A DNA stretch of 64,000 nt from Astrocystis sublimbata (GCA_022453515.1 JAJNNY010000019.1:310001-374000); one strand, 5' to 3'; positions 27,558 to 39,541 are shown, counted from the first letter of the stretch. Numbers and translations are program-made. The notes: generated from the sequence alone by a model not told the origin.

Positions 27558-27569
27558 CACGTGATCGGC
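27558..27569 (+). promoter_or_regulatory. CACGTGATCGGC motif, copy 1
   Basis: The exact 12-mer also occurs upstream of the Rieske gene (35100-35111); a related CACGTGATACGCC lies upstream of the sarcosine-oxidase-like gene. About 260 bp upstream of the dehydrogenase ATG. Candidate shared binding site with an E-box core; the binding protein is unknown. Confidence 0.5.
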
Positions 27570-27727
27570 CCAGCAGCACCGCATGCCGGCCGCGAGGGTC
27601 TAGCCCCGGTGTTTTGCTATCGTTCGCGGTGCATTGGGTACAACAATGGGCGGCGATGACGATGACTGACGCGACGAAACCGGGGCACGACCTGCCATCT
27701 CGCACCAACATGCATCCCGACGGATGT

Positions 27728-27768
27728 GACTGGCGAGACTGGCGAGACTGGCGAGACTGGCGAGACTG
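27728..27768 (+). repeat. 9-bp minisatellite, unit GACTGGCGA
   Basis: Four exact head-to-tail copies plus a partial GACTG. It lies in non-coding DNA between the dehydrogenase and regulator genes. Confidence 0.9.
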
Positions 27769-28868
27769 AGCTCGGGAGATGAAGCCCCAGTTCTCGCCAG
27801 TGTGCTCGATGTCGCGTTGACAGGCGTTCATGTCAGCATGTCAATGTCAGCATGTCTTGCGGAACGCCACCTTCAACCGGGCGTGGACGTGCGAGAGACG
27901 GGGGTGGGCCGACGTAGGATAGCACAGGCTCAAGAGTCAACAGGCACTCTATGTGAAATCAAATCCATCGTTCCTGATTGACGCGCGCGTCAAAGAACAT
28001 CAGCAACCCACCAACCGCTATCTCTCGCAGGTCAGACTAAGCACCGTGCCAAGCCAAACGGTTATGCAAGGTTTGGCAAGGTTTGGCCTCGACGAAATCT
28101 GGAGAACAAGCGGAGATAGTCGTAGTGTCATCGGACTCGAAGCATTTCCCTTCTCGGACGAAGATGCGGAGGCCGCAGCGTAGTAGCGACATCGGCATTC
28201 GGTCGGTATTCGTCATTGTCAGGCGAAGCCTAGTTTCACTGACCATCCCGTCTTAGGGCGGCGCTGCCCAGGGTGAGAGAGTCAGGCAGGGAGCACTATT
28301 ATTGACTATTTGTCCGGGGAAAACGCCCCGCATGCATGGCATGTCTTGATGCCTTGATGCCGTCAAAGAAAGAGTGGCAGAGTGGCGAGGTGCCCTAGGC
28401 ACCGTCGCAACCCCCGACCTCCCTCGACCCCTATCCGCATGCTCAGCGTGGCCGTGGTCGTGGCCATGCAGCAGGGTCATGCTGGCGCCCAATCATTCGG
28501 ATACGGGAGCTACGCCGCGCTGCAAGCAGTCCATGCTAGCCTGTTTCCTCGATTCAGGACTTGCTCACATGCAGGGTCCTAGGTAATCTGCTATTCACGA
28601 GATACAATGGGCCGTTTCACTTCAGCTCCTACCGCTCCTACCGCCGGCTCGGTAAGTTGGCTATCTTGCATCGGCAATTGAGCCTTTGCTGGCGGGTGGG
28701 CCTTGGACGGGAGCCCCAGACTCGACGCACCGGAAAGGTGCGTTGAACGTCGAGTTACCAAGTCGCGTTACCAAGTCGAGTGTCATGTCAGACTCCATGT
28801 TGCCATTGTCATGCCATATGATCCTGGGATCTATGAGAGCTACTGTTCAAAAACCATGAACGCCATCG

Positions 28869-31321
28869 CTAAAACTGAGTAAATTGTACATTGCTGAGTG
28901 ATCCTCCTTCCCACCAAGGTGCACCTTTTTCGTTGTCAGATATGACGGATTGTGTTTCGAGCCACCCAAGATCGCCGAGACTGACAAATTGCGAGGGATC
29001 TGCATACAACCACGGAGTAGTGTTGAAAGTGAGATTGTCGCTTGGTTCAAATGGGGGCTCGTTCCAAACCGCCTGCCTCGAAGCCTGCGCCTGGTCTGGC
29101 TTGACCTGAGCCCGACGAGATAAGGAGGGGGCATCTTGTCCCCCGTCAGCCGTATCTACCTTGATTTCTGGAGATGTGGCGACGTCGATTTCCAGCGTGG
29201 AGTTTTCGCCCAGGTCCTCCTGCGGAATCCTGGCAGCAATGGAAGTATGCAGCAGATCAACCGCAGGAATTTCTTTATGGTCCGTGACACAGTTGAATTG
29301 TAGAATGTCCCACATCAATGGCACACTGAGATAAAGCTTGGACGGAATCCACTCATCCATGTCCATGTTCTGGTCGCCACCAGCGATCCGTGTCATGTTG
29401 TCCAGATTGCGATCCTACTCCAGGTTAGCCCAAGTCTTTCTCTATGCCGGGCCAAACTCACCAAGGCGGCACATGCTGGGGAGAAATGCATGAATGTTTT
29501 CAGAAAGCGTCTGCATTTGGCGAAATCAATCTTGGACTTTTGCTTGAGTCCCGCAGCAGCTGCACAGCTGTAGTAAAGGTGCACTGTAGCGGCGATCGCG
29601 GCTATGTGCCCCAAAAATGGATCGACAAGCTGCACTTGCTTGTCTACAATCATATCGATCATGCGTACTATCCAGGTGGCATGCAGTAGCGCAAGCTCAG
29701 AAGACCTCTTCCAGAAGGTGTTGGGGATGGCCAAATTCGGATTGTGTTGAGCTGCCACGATGTAGAGGAACGGGTGATTCAGGACCGTGGGTATGGCATG
29801 GTAGGTGAACTGCTCCTTCAACCACGGAGCCCAGTAGTCATTGTTGCGTCTCAATTCGTCAACTGTACGCGCATAGAACTTGATGGAATCGTATCTGTGG
29901 CACATGGGGATCCTGTTCTCAGTCTCCATGAAGTCGGATTGTACCACAGCGTAGGTCGAATCATGCCGCCATGGCTCCTTGAGTATGTTGTGGGCGCAGT
30001 CCGAAACAAACTTTCTCACGCGGCTCCAAACCCACCCTAGATGGATACCCGTATTCCAGATTCCAGGCTCGTGCGATTCCGAAGGGCCGTGGTGCTCAAT
30101 GGGCAAAGCGGGCATAGTAAGGTCGAAGGCCGAGAGCAGTCTCTGCCCTTCGCCAATTGAAGAATACGAAGACCGGCCAACTTCGGTAGGGACACTTGTG
30201 AGACCGGTCTGACGACCGTAAAACTGTTCAAGCAGTTGAAGACTCCAGAAAAGCCTCTTCTTTCGCTCAGTAGTCGGGTCGTTCATATTGTATGCTGATT
30301 CTAGATCAAGCATGGCGGAACGACACAACTGAAGAGCAAGGCCGACATGGAATTGGCCGAGATTGATGTTGCCATCTGGTTTTTTTGAGTCAGCCCCGCG
30401 GTCCTGTCAGGTTTACAGAATCGAGACGTACCTATGAAGAACGAGTACGAGAGAAGGCACAAGCTTTCGATTGTCTCCAACACTACTGTACCATTCGCAA
30501 TTCGAAGCATGATCAACGGCCTGACGTTGTGACCGTAGAGCTGTAAACGATCGCGGTTGTTGGTGAACCTCGCAGTCAGACAAAGAATGCTGCAGACGAG
30601 CTCATGAGGAAGCGAGCTGTAGTTGCTGACATCTTCTCGCTCAAAGCACCAGACTGGCTGTCTGTGACAATACTTGAAGTAGAGGCGGATTCCGGTAGCA
30701 ATATCTGCAGGGCCCGGGCGCGTGTCCGAACTTTCGGGATCAGATAGAGCGGTTGAAAGTCGCCTGGCAGAGAAGCCTTGCGGCTCGGATGATGCCGCCG
30801 GGGAGGTTGACCCCTCCGAATCGTCATCGTTGTTTTCGTCCTGGGTTTGATCTCGAGATGCCTGTTTTGAGTAGTCTGGCCTGGGCAAAGAATCAGAAAG
30901 TCAGGTCTCAAGCTTTGTACGTTGGAAGCGGTGATCTGTACATGCGCCCTTTCAGAATCAGGTCTAATTTCTCCTCCAAAGTGGCCAGTCTCTCCTCCTG
31001 CTCATTGTTAGTGCTTGTTTCATCATGTTGGTCTATGGTACATATTTATGGCACAAAACATACCGATGGCCCGCTACGCGCGGGGGATTTTATTGGATTT
31101 GAATAGGAGCAGGTCTGCTTGAGGCGAGTGCAGCTCGAACACGCCGGCTTCTCGCCGGGACATCGTGTCTTCTTCCGCCTATATGAAAGTCAACATGGCG
31201 GATGCGATGAGGAGCGAGCAACAGAGCTGCGACGGCAATCTGGTACAGACCTACACGGAAGACAGGCATGGTGAGAACGTCGTCTACCACGAAGATTGGT
31301 GCTTTCGCCTGGCGGCGTCAT
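28869..31321 (-). CDS. Zn2Cys6 transcription factor with fungal-specific domain; candidate cluster regulator
   Basis: Six exons (minus): 31321..31251, 31178..31064, 30997..30921, 30880..30432, 30375..29462, 29414..28869, total 723 residues, all junctions in frame. The zinc cluster is split by intron 1 and is complete: Cys20, 23, 30, 37, 40 and 47 (CLPC, then CRRKKTRC-type spacing, CSSC). A short coiled coil follows (EERLATLEEKLDLIL). Exons 4-5 contain the fungal-specific middle homology region (LPHELVCSILCLTARF, ESLCLLSYSFFIG, GNINLGQFHVGLALQLCRSA, then RKKRLFWSLQLLEQFYGRQ). Intron 3 is only 40 nt. Its place among three N-demethylation enzyme genes suggests that it controls them. Zn2Cys6 proteins usually bind CGG half-sites, so the shared CACGTGAT motif may belong to another factor. 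Confidence 0.88.
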
Positions 31322-33325
31322 CAAGCCAAGACTCGTTTTTTTTTACGGCGGCAGGGTAGAACCAGAATGCCAAAAACCGTTGTGTCGGAACCGACGACGA
31401 TGACGACCTGGTGAGTGGATTATACACGTACGAATACTACGAGTAAGTACACAACAGCTGTGTACTGTACTTGAGCTGTGCGGGGCGGGTTGGTTGATAG
31501 ACTATGTAGACAGAGAAGGATCCATTTTTAGGTGTAGACCAAGCGCGGTGCCTTGTTATCGTGCGGAGGATTTGTGCTCACCCAGCGATCTTGTGACTCG
31601 GGGTGAGGTAGCATCACTGTTGTGGCATCGAGGCAGGGCAGCTGAGCCAGGGGAGGAGGTAGTTGTCGCTGCCGCTGCTGCTGTTAGCTCGGTGCCGGCG
31701 AGGTAGTCGAGGTGCCACTATTACGGTGATACCGGTGGCAGAGACGAGCAAAAGTGAGACTCGCCAGACCTCTTCTGCCTACGGTATTACACGTGCTCCC
31801 TCCCTGACGCCCTGGGAGCCGAGAGCCAAGACATCAAGCCAAGACATCGAGTTACCCCTGACGCTCTCGGCATAGCGCCCAGGCTTGCATGATAAACATA
31901 TCCCTCCATTATTGTCGCTCATCTGCTCGCCTGCTCGCCTGGCTCGTTGCGCCTATTGCGGCTCTACACCCCCCCGGTGCGGTATCCCAACCCCGTGTTC
32001 GAAGTACAAACAAGATTTAGTCGCCCGTCACGCCGAGACCGGCGATAAGCTCGCCTTGGAGCAGGTGGCGTCAAACCATTATAGGCTCGGGGGCTTCGCT
32101 GACGCTGCTTTAGCTATCGTGCTATCGCTCACGATGCGCTTTTATAGGTTTGTCATCCCCAAAGCCCAAGGGCAACGTCAGATACGTGTCGCAAGATCCT
32201 GTCTCGCCTGCCGTGATCCTGACAAGCCGGATCGTCGCAATCATCTTTGTCATTAGTGCCCGGCGCTGTGGGGTCGGTTACGCGCCGATCCGATAATGGA
32301 CATTGGCCTTTCACATATCGCGTAATAACACGGTAAAATGAAGGTCCTCACACTTGTGGAATGGGGGTGGACCATGTGACGTAGCCAATCGGCTTCGCGA
32401 GCCCCTCAGTGGGAATCCGCCATTATCTGAAGTTCGTCGACGTTCGTCGTTTGTCGGGATAGACAATGCCTCTTCGGGCCAAAAGCGCTTGGCCCGTCCG
32501 TCTAGATTCGTCACCCCTCTTAGCTGGAGTTGCCTCATGAGCTTAGTTGCAGGGTTCGTAACGCGTCTTACATAATTGGTAAATCTACTTATGGTAGTGG
32601 CAGGCGAGGCAGGGGTCAGGCATAATATGCTGCATATCAGTAGCTGTCGGAATGACTAACGGTCTTCCAGCCCTATCGCCGCTAAGACTACTTAGTTGTT
32701 CAAGCACTTGACATTCGGCATGTCAAGGGACCAAGCGTGCCAGGGTGATAGGATAGCGGGTCGATAGTAACCAGACCTCCGGCAGACTAGTCACTAGGTA
32801 CGTAGATAGGAACTACGAGTAGACAATCAGTCAAATAAGTACGAGTAGACATCGCACAGATCTAATTTTGGAGTAAAAGAGGTTGAACACATCTTGTGAA
32901 GACTATAAGACAACAAGTGTGTGTATCTGCGACATCACAACAACATCACAACTTGGAAAGCTTTCTCATTATCACGGCATGTTTCGAAACTCCAAGTGAG
33001 CGAGCGATGACTAAGCTGAATTGAATTGACTTGATGTTCGATATCAATTTTTGGAAACATCACTATGAAACTAGCGCTAATGGAAACGGACTTGACCCTA
33101 AAATCTCTATTACTTGTCCGTTGAACGGCTCCACATCTTCGATATGCTAGCTACACTAAACGCTGATGGAAAATGCAACAAAAAAAAAAGGCATATCTCG
33201 TGACACGGGTTAAATCCCAACCCCCCAAATTAGAAAATGCCCTTCCCCTCTTTTACTCCCGCTGCAATGCAAGTCAACAAACCAAAACCCAACCCAAGAG
33301 GCAAACTGCAAACAATTGATAGCCA
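31322..33325. other. 2 kb intergenic region, no gene seen
   Basis: Promoter side of the regulator gene. A CACGTG hexamer (31785-31790, without the following AT) and a short direct repeat of CAAGACATC (31826-31850) are the only notable words. Some 70-120 codon frames look random. Confidence 0.5.
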
Positions 33326-34714
33326 CTACCAATCAAGGCCCTCCTTTTTCAAAGCTGAGCAGTCCAGGGAAGAGCAGAACTCGAGGTCTTTCTCGGCCGT
33401 CTCGGCGTTGCCGTCGAGCTTCTGTCGAGCAGGCCAGATCTCCTTTCCAGCCTTCTTCTCTTTCTTGTGGTGAGAAGTGACGAGGTCGCGCACCAGCCCC
33501 TGGAAGAAGAGCGGGCCCTGTTCCATCTTGGGGTGCATCTCGCCGTTGACGAACACACCGGCTTGGATGTTCTTGTGTGCGTTGGCGCAGAGGTACTTGT
33601 CCTCGGACATGATGCGCTTGTAGATGTCGCTGATGACGGTGAAGTCCTCGTCGGACGAGTCCTTGTTGCGGTAGACCTCGTAGTGCATGATTGAGGTGGT
33701 GGGGCTCTTGGGGACGAAGCGTTGAATGAAGAAGAAGTGTGGTCTAGGCATCGGTTAGTAATAGCTCGCTAGTATGCTAAAATGGGATCACAGGTGCACT
33801 TACGAGACGTTCATGGAAGCATTGGGGAAGTAGAAGGTAGCAGCGACGTTGAAACCCTTTGCGATCTGCTCGGCGGTTGGTCTGCCGAGATGCTGGACGT
33901 ACGAGTTCTCGGTGACGACGCCGTAGGCATTGAGATCGGCAACGGTGGGAATATCAGGGTGGGTAGTCGGGCAGTGGTAGCATTCGTTGTAGTTGTCTCC
34001 CAGGAGTTTCCAGTTGTACTCTCCCTCCATCTGCCAGGTGTGGTCGAACTTGTAGTTGTCGAAGTCGTAGGCCTTGAAGCGATCCTGCTTGTCGATGTTG
34101 TTGTAGTCGTCGTTCCATGCGATGGTTGGCTTGTCCTTGGCCTCGAGGTTGACCCAGATGAAACCGTTGACATCGATGTGGACGTGGATGGGGAAGAGAC
34201 CGTTCTTGCTCTTGTCGAATCCCTCGATGTTTTGGTACGAAGGCGCCTTGGTGAGGTTGCCGTTGAGTGCGTATGTCCAGTTGTGGTATTTGCAAGCAAG
34301 AACGCTGTTGTTTCCCTCGTCCTTGGTCACGACAGGAAAGGCACGGTGTCGGCAGACGTTGTGGAAGGCGTTGATGGTACCGGTGCGGTCCTTGGCAATG
34401 ACAAAGTCATAGCCGGCGACTTGATAGCGAAGCCAATCTCCTTCCTTCTCGAATCTTGTCTTGTGTGTTGTGAGAAGCCACTTCTTGGAGAAGATCGCTC
34501 GTCTCTCGAGCTCATACATCTCTTCTGAGAGATACCAGGAGCCGGGCAAGGCCCTGACAGCCCTCCTTCCGGCATTCTTGCTCTTGGAGAGGCCCTTGGA
34601 GAGCCATCCCAGACCATTGATGCTGGACAAGTATGAAAGGGCTATGGCGAGGAAGGATGCTGACAGTGTCCAAAACAGGACCTGTGGGGAGTAGTAGATG
34701 GAGAGTTCGGCCAT
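33326..34714 (-). CDS. Rieske non-heme iron oxygenase, choline/glycine-betaine type, membrane-anchored
   Basis: Two exons (minus) 34714..33804 and 33743..33326 give 442 residues; intron donor GTAAGT, branch TACTAAC. The Rieske [2Fe-2S] motif is Cys121-x-His123 and Cys141-x2-His144. The mononuclear iron site reads NYNECYHCPTTH, with Glu244, His247 and His252, the form seen in choline monooxygenase and the glycine-betaine demethylase GbcA. Residues about 9-30 (VLFWTLSASFLAIALSYL) form one N-terminal membrane segment, unusual for this family. The likely reaction is O2-dependent removal of a methyl from glycine betaine (or choline/carnitine hydroxylation). No reductase gene is seen nearby. CACGTGATCGGC lies 385 bp upstream of the ATG (MAELSI; an ATG-like start 13 codons upstream is possible). 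Confidence 0.87.
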
Positions 34715-37248
34715 TGTGAAGACTAGCAGTGTATAGCACGAAATAGCACGCAAGTGCTTATGTGTATGGTATGATGGATGAGATGATGGAAGCTGGATGA
34801 ATTGTCAATGCTGTTGAGGGGATCTGGTTCCTATGTATAGGCCATCTTCCTCCTCCCAGTATGACCGGCATTGGGCTGCTTGATATACGAGTCCTCCTTC
34901 ACTTGTCCTACCACCATCGTCCTACCACCATTGCCATCCCTCCACACTATCTGGCCGTCCTAATAACGATCACCAGTACACAAAGATAGGTCAATTACAC
35001 CGAAGGCGGTCGATAGATCGATCACATGACCGGTGCCAGGGGATTATGGACTCGCACCTAGCCCTTTCGCCTCCCGGCGGAGGCATCCCGAGATACGGTC
35101 ACGTGATCGGCAGCGACGAGCTCGACCTATCTTCCCGTCACAGTTCGATGTATGGCTACCTGACGATATGTCAAATCGGCGATATTGTGAAACTAGCACA
35201 TGCTAGATGCTGATCTTATGACGCGAAACCAGATTCACGCAGGTAAAATGGCATAACACATATATTTCCATGTCATTATGACTAAGTACTAACACACAGT
35301 CTATTGGAGACGGCGAACCAGCCTCATGAACGTGATTGACACGCTTGGAATCGTTGATTTTTACCTTTTATGGTATATTGTACGTATGTTGCCTGTTTAA
35401 TGACAGGGAGAAGGATGAAAAACTCCGGACGGGAAACCCACGTGGCAAATCGCAAACTACCATCTCGATGATACAGATCGTTTCCAACTTTCAAGCGCAT
35501 CGGCCTCATTCTCGACGAGATATGAGCCTTATTCTCAAGACTCACCATTACCTGACAATTACTTTATCAGTTCTTACGCCCTGGCTGATTCCGCCCCGAC
35601 CATGTAAAACAAGGCATATCTCGAACGCGGACTTGCCTAGCCGGCTAAGGTGTTTCGCACGTCTTGCACAACACGGAGTGGTCAAGCCGTCCATCAGGTA
35701 TCTTATCAGAGTGAAGGAACGTCTTGTGTTACGCCGTCTTCCTGATCCGCCGGACGGAGAACAAATAATTAGCTCAGCATTGTTTCACGGCAGTAAGCAT
35801 CCGAGATCGCAATTTATGAGATATGCCATTCGCCAATCCGTGGACCGACCGAATCAACAGAGATGGATTGTTACAATCACTCGGGTGCGTCCTTTTCCGA
35901 AACCAGCAACTTTTCTCATGGAAATTGTAGCAGATTATTAGTGGTAGCGACGGTGATTCCACGACGCACACAGCATCCATCCAAGTATTACTCGTTATTC
36001 CACAAATTCGGTAAATGACAGTATGGGCAAAATTGATTTTCCTCCGGGGGACTAATTTGCCACATCTACAAACCTAGGAATTGTTATTGACGGATTCCGA
36101 GTGCCAACTGTTAGCCGCCATTACCTTTGAAAAACACCAAACCAATTTGCCAACCTCAATGTACCATGAGTCTCAGTGATCCGGGCCGATATTGTACAAC
36201 AATGCATCGCACATGTGCTCCTGAACGGCCGTTATGACCGGTAATTGAAGATGTGATACCATGCTCGCTGGTCCGTCGGTATCGGAGTCGTATCCCGGGG
36301 CGTGAACATACACCCTACCCAAGCCTTGTGCAGCCCAATTCCCGTCTCACACGTCCGGGCAATTTAGAATGCGGTCTAGATATGGCTCAAGAATAAACTC
36401 TGATGGTCATGCACCCGGACAGCCAGCCCAACGCGGTACACGTGGTAATACTGTTACCGGGGTTTCCGCGGTCTAGTGTAGTCTAGGCCATGCCCATGTT
36501 GAGGCATTCGGACCAGCCCCGGGCGGTGTAAATTCGTTACCAAAGCTACTGTACGCATGTTCATTTTTAGCCGCAGGGGCTTTTATGGTTTGCATAGGCG
36601 TCAATCGGTACGGATACTAACCCATTGAAGACGTGGATTATGACAGGCATGGGTTCCGAAACTGGCAATGAGGCAGTGCAGGTGGCTTGACTTGACAACG
36701 TCTATTTGACCAATGATGCCGCTTAATAGAAATGACTGGTTCATATACAATTACCTAATCAAGCCCCTGAGTCTTGACGCCGATGGCAGCAACGTGTAGA
36801 TGGGGGAGGTCCTTTAATTGTCAAGGCAACATGGACTTTGAGTAGTGTGTCTATAGCGTTATTGTTATCAGTTGCAGAATATTTCGGCCATAAGTGCGAA
36901 TATAATTAACTTCAACAACAAGGGACAGACTAGCGGTTGTATGTCGGTGGTCGATTTGATAAAGAGGATATTCACATGAACCGTTGTCGACTTCAATTTG
37001 TCATCAAATTCTAATATATTTAAGGGCTGAATTTGCCGGTCGGTGCTTCTAATATCAAAGTAATGTTGCCGAATAAACATACTTGTTGGATGCTCAATAA
37101 CAGTTCATGTACGTGCTCATAAGATTTCAATTATACATGTTCTTCTTTTTTTTTCTTTTTTTTTCTTTTTTTTTTGGCGTGAATGGCATATACTCATTAA
37201 GATTTGGATACGGAAATAATAAAACATTACAGCCCAACTCGCTCTAAA
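34715..37248. other. 2.5 kb intergenic region, no gene seen
   Basis: Contains CACGTGATCGGC at 35100-35111, a related GATCACATGACCGG near 35018, and a T-rich tract (T9-C-T9-C-T10, 37146-37175) close to the 3' end of the sarcosine-oxidase-like gene. A 201-codon frame at 35336..35941 (+) lacks an early ATG and looks like chance. Confidence 0.5.
35100..35111 (+). promoter_or_regulatory. CACGTGATCGGC motif, copy 2
   Basis: Identical in 12 of 12 bases and in orientation to the site at 27558, about 385 bp upstream of the Rieske gene start. A pair of identical 12-mers in 64 kb is unlikely by chance. Confidence 0.5.
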
Positions 37249-38689
37249 TTATAACTTCGAGGTTCTTACTGGCTCTACAAGATCCCTCATCTCCGACCTG
37301 GGCCAGTCCGGGAAAAGCGCCGGATCCGGACGTTGTCTGTCCCAAGCCCATTTCTCCGTCAAGCGAGAAGACAACTTGCCCTCCATCATCTGGACAACAT
37401 ACTTGCCAAGCACAGGGAAGAATTTGTAGCCATGGAATGAACCGCCGGTTGCAAGGTATAGACCCTTTGCAGCCGAATGCGGCGAAATGATGAAGTCGGA
37501 ACTTGTGGTAAAGGCATCCCTGTTTCATCGTCAGTTAACTAGGTACTCAATGGAGAGAAGAAATCTGCAGCACTTACCAGCAGATGCGGTGTTTTGTTAG
37601 TGGCCAATCAGCCGTCTTGTCGCCGTAGAACACTCTGTTCGCATGCGCGATGTCGTCTTTGAGTCTTTTAGAAACCTCCCATTGCCCGTAGTCAGGCTTC
37701 GGGGGTGGTGACGAGACAAAATGACCAGGCAACACTTCTCTAGTGTTCTTGAATATTGTCTGTCCCCACCACTTCATCTCACGGTCTCCTGGAGTTGGTG
37801 GTAAAGAGCCAATGAAGGGGCCTGCTCACTATATTAGATACTCGCCGCTCAAGATGAAGTGTTTAGACCCAAGCTTACCTTGATCAGGCCGATACCCTTG
37901 AAAAGCTACCGGCATTGTACCGTATATCGCGTGCAAGTCATCATCCAACCTGGCCATTCCTGTGGTTATGCCACCTGCGACAAGCCGGAAGCCGGCCGCA
38001 ATGTTGGGCAAGCCACTGCTCACAGCACTGTACTCGAGGAGTGTCGGCGTGTATGCTCCTGCAGCTACAATAGTATGGGCTGCCCTTAACAATTTACCCT
38101 TTGTCGTTCTGATGCCGGAACACTGCCCGTCCTTGGCCAACAGCAATGTCGACACTTCGGCCACTTCATACTTGACGCCCAATTCCAAGCATCTCTTCGT
38201 GATTGCGCGTAGAGAATCTCCGGCAGCACCCCACCCGCCGGTAGGGTTGATGAGCACCTCCTTGACGCCGGTGTAGTCCGCATCCTTGAACAGGCCGTTC
38301 CACAGAGTGCGTGCTTCCTCTACCGAGACAGCTTTGAGGTTGGCATCTCGTCCGAGTCGTTTGTAGTTATCAATGACCCCTTGCGCGTAAGTGTCACGAC
38401 ACGTCCATATGAGACCTGTCTCGTGAAAGTATGGTTTCCACAAGGGATCGGTCTTGAAGATGTCCTGCGCCTCGAGCGCAAGCTCACAGTAGTCGATGTC
38501 ATCGTAGTCCGCCCTCACCACTTTGTTCCAGTCCCAGGAGGCAGCGACCCGAGTTTCAGCGTCGTATGCATCCCGATCGACCAGAGTGATTGTTGCATTG
38601 GGGTATTTCTGGATGAGTTCGAAGGCCGTAGACACGCCAAACACACCTGCTCCGATGATGAGGTACGACTCCTCGCTGATCTGCGACAT
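37249..38689 (-). CDS. sarcosine-oxidase-family FAD enzyme with peroxisomal SKL end
   Basis: Exons (minus) 38689..37879, 37821..37578 and 37519..37249 join in frame to 441 residues. GAGVFG (13-18) binds FAD; RICWDAF near Cys351 matches the covalent-FAD cysteine of the monomeric sarcosine oxidase/fructosyl-amine oxidase family, followed by FIISPHS and ATGGSFHGYKFFP. The protein ends TSKL, a canonical PTS1, so it should work in peroxisomes, where H2O2 from the oxidase is handled. Close relatives include L-pipecolate and fructosyl-amine oxidases. The neighbourhood (Rieske oxygenase and dimethylglycine dehydrogenase-like gene) favours sarcosine to glycine. The start is MSQISEES; a longer upstream frame exists but is less likely. 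A CACGTGAT site lies 240 bp upstream. Confidence 0.87.
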
Positions 38690-39459
38690 CCTGAATATGA
38701 ACAATACGGAACAATGAACAAACACGAACGGACGACCTGAGTATGAGTACTACTCCCGGCCTCCTTCATCGACCATCATCTTGAGCCTGGAGTTTATATC
38801 TCCCTACTCAACGGTGATTTATCCATCATCTGATTGGCTATCGTGATAGGGGCCGGTATCGCCCCAGATTGACCCAGTGATGACCCAGCTATGAGCCGAC
38901 ACGGCTTTGTTCTCCGCATCACCGCCCACGTGATACGCCCTTCCAAGTCCCCAAGCGATTCAGGACGCGCCTTATCCTCTATCAGAATAGATATGGATCA
39001 GATCATCAGCGGTTCCGCGCAGCACTCAAAGCGATTGTATGCTGGCTTATCTCCGCAATCTGGCCATTCTAGAACAGGCAGCGTGGTGCGGCCAGGCTTG
39101 ATAGAAGTTAGGGTCCGGCCACCGGGACAGCAATTCAGAACCAAGGGTTTTTGCTGATGACTTGGCGTCCGGGGCCTTCGACACTGTATCCACCGATCCA
39201 CTGGGGTACATTGCAGACGAAGTAGACACATTCGAGCACAGACCTTAGCTATCGGCTTCTCCACAGCCAACGGGCTGTGAGGCGCTAAATAAGCTCTCAC
39301 TGAGACGCTCCCGTGATCAATCAATTAGGTAATTTAGAAGCAAGGAGCCAAAGATGAGGGTGTTGTTGGTGGAGCCGTTTCCTCGCGAGTCTCCAATATA
39401 GTCCCTATTTTCAGTCCGACATTCAACAACAGCCGCAATGGCTCTCATGAAACCCCACC
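38690..39459. other. intergenic, promoter of the sarcosine-oxidase-like gene
   Basis: Contains CACGTGATACGCC (38927-38939) and a GGGGCCGGTATCGCCCC partial palindrome near 38849. No gene is seen between this promoter and the tRNA. Confidence 0.5.
38927..38939 (+). promoter_or_regulatory. CACGTGATACGCC motif, copy 3 (variant)
   Basis: Shares CACGTGAT and a following CG-rich tail with the two exact 12-mers at 27558 and 35100. By eye, CACGTGAT occurs only at these three places in the window, each upstream of one of the three demethylation enzyme genes. Confidence 0.45.
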
Positions 39460-39541
39460 GCCCCTATGGCGTAGTGGTAGCGCGTGTCACTTGTATTCTA
39501 CAGTCATGACAAGGTCTCTCGTTCGATCCGGGATGGGGGCA
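39460..39541 (+). tRNA. tRNA-Thr (anticodon TGT) with a 10-nt intron
   Basis: A full cloverleaf can be drawn: acceptor GCCCCTA with TGGGGGC, D-stem GCGT/GCGC with loop AGTGGTA, anticodon stem TGTCA/TGACA, T-stem TCTCG/CGGGA with loop TTCGATC, and discriminator A at 39541. The anticodon TGT is at 39492-39494. The intron TTCTACAGTC (39496-39505) sits one base 3' of the anticodon, the standard eukaryotic site. A T6 run near 39564 can end Pol III transcription. Confidence 0.93.

Noticed and set aside
27728..27768. CRISPR-like array
   Set aside because: Direct 9-bp copies without spacers, in a eukaryotic genome.
31785..31790. CACGTG upstream of the regulator as a fourth cluster motif
   Set aside because: Only the hexamer is present, without the following AT; CACGTG alone occurs many times in the window.
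31494..32538. Several 70-120 codon frames upstream of the regulator
   Set aside because: Overlapping frames on both strands, no motifs, no splice partners.
35336..35941. 201-codon open frame on the plus strand
   Set aside because: It begins with TTG, has no ATG for the first 44 codons, no recognisable motif and a random-looking composition; likely chance.
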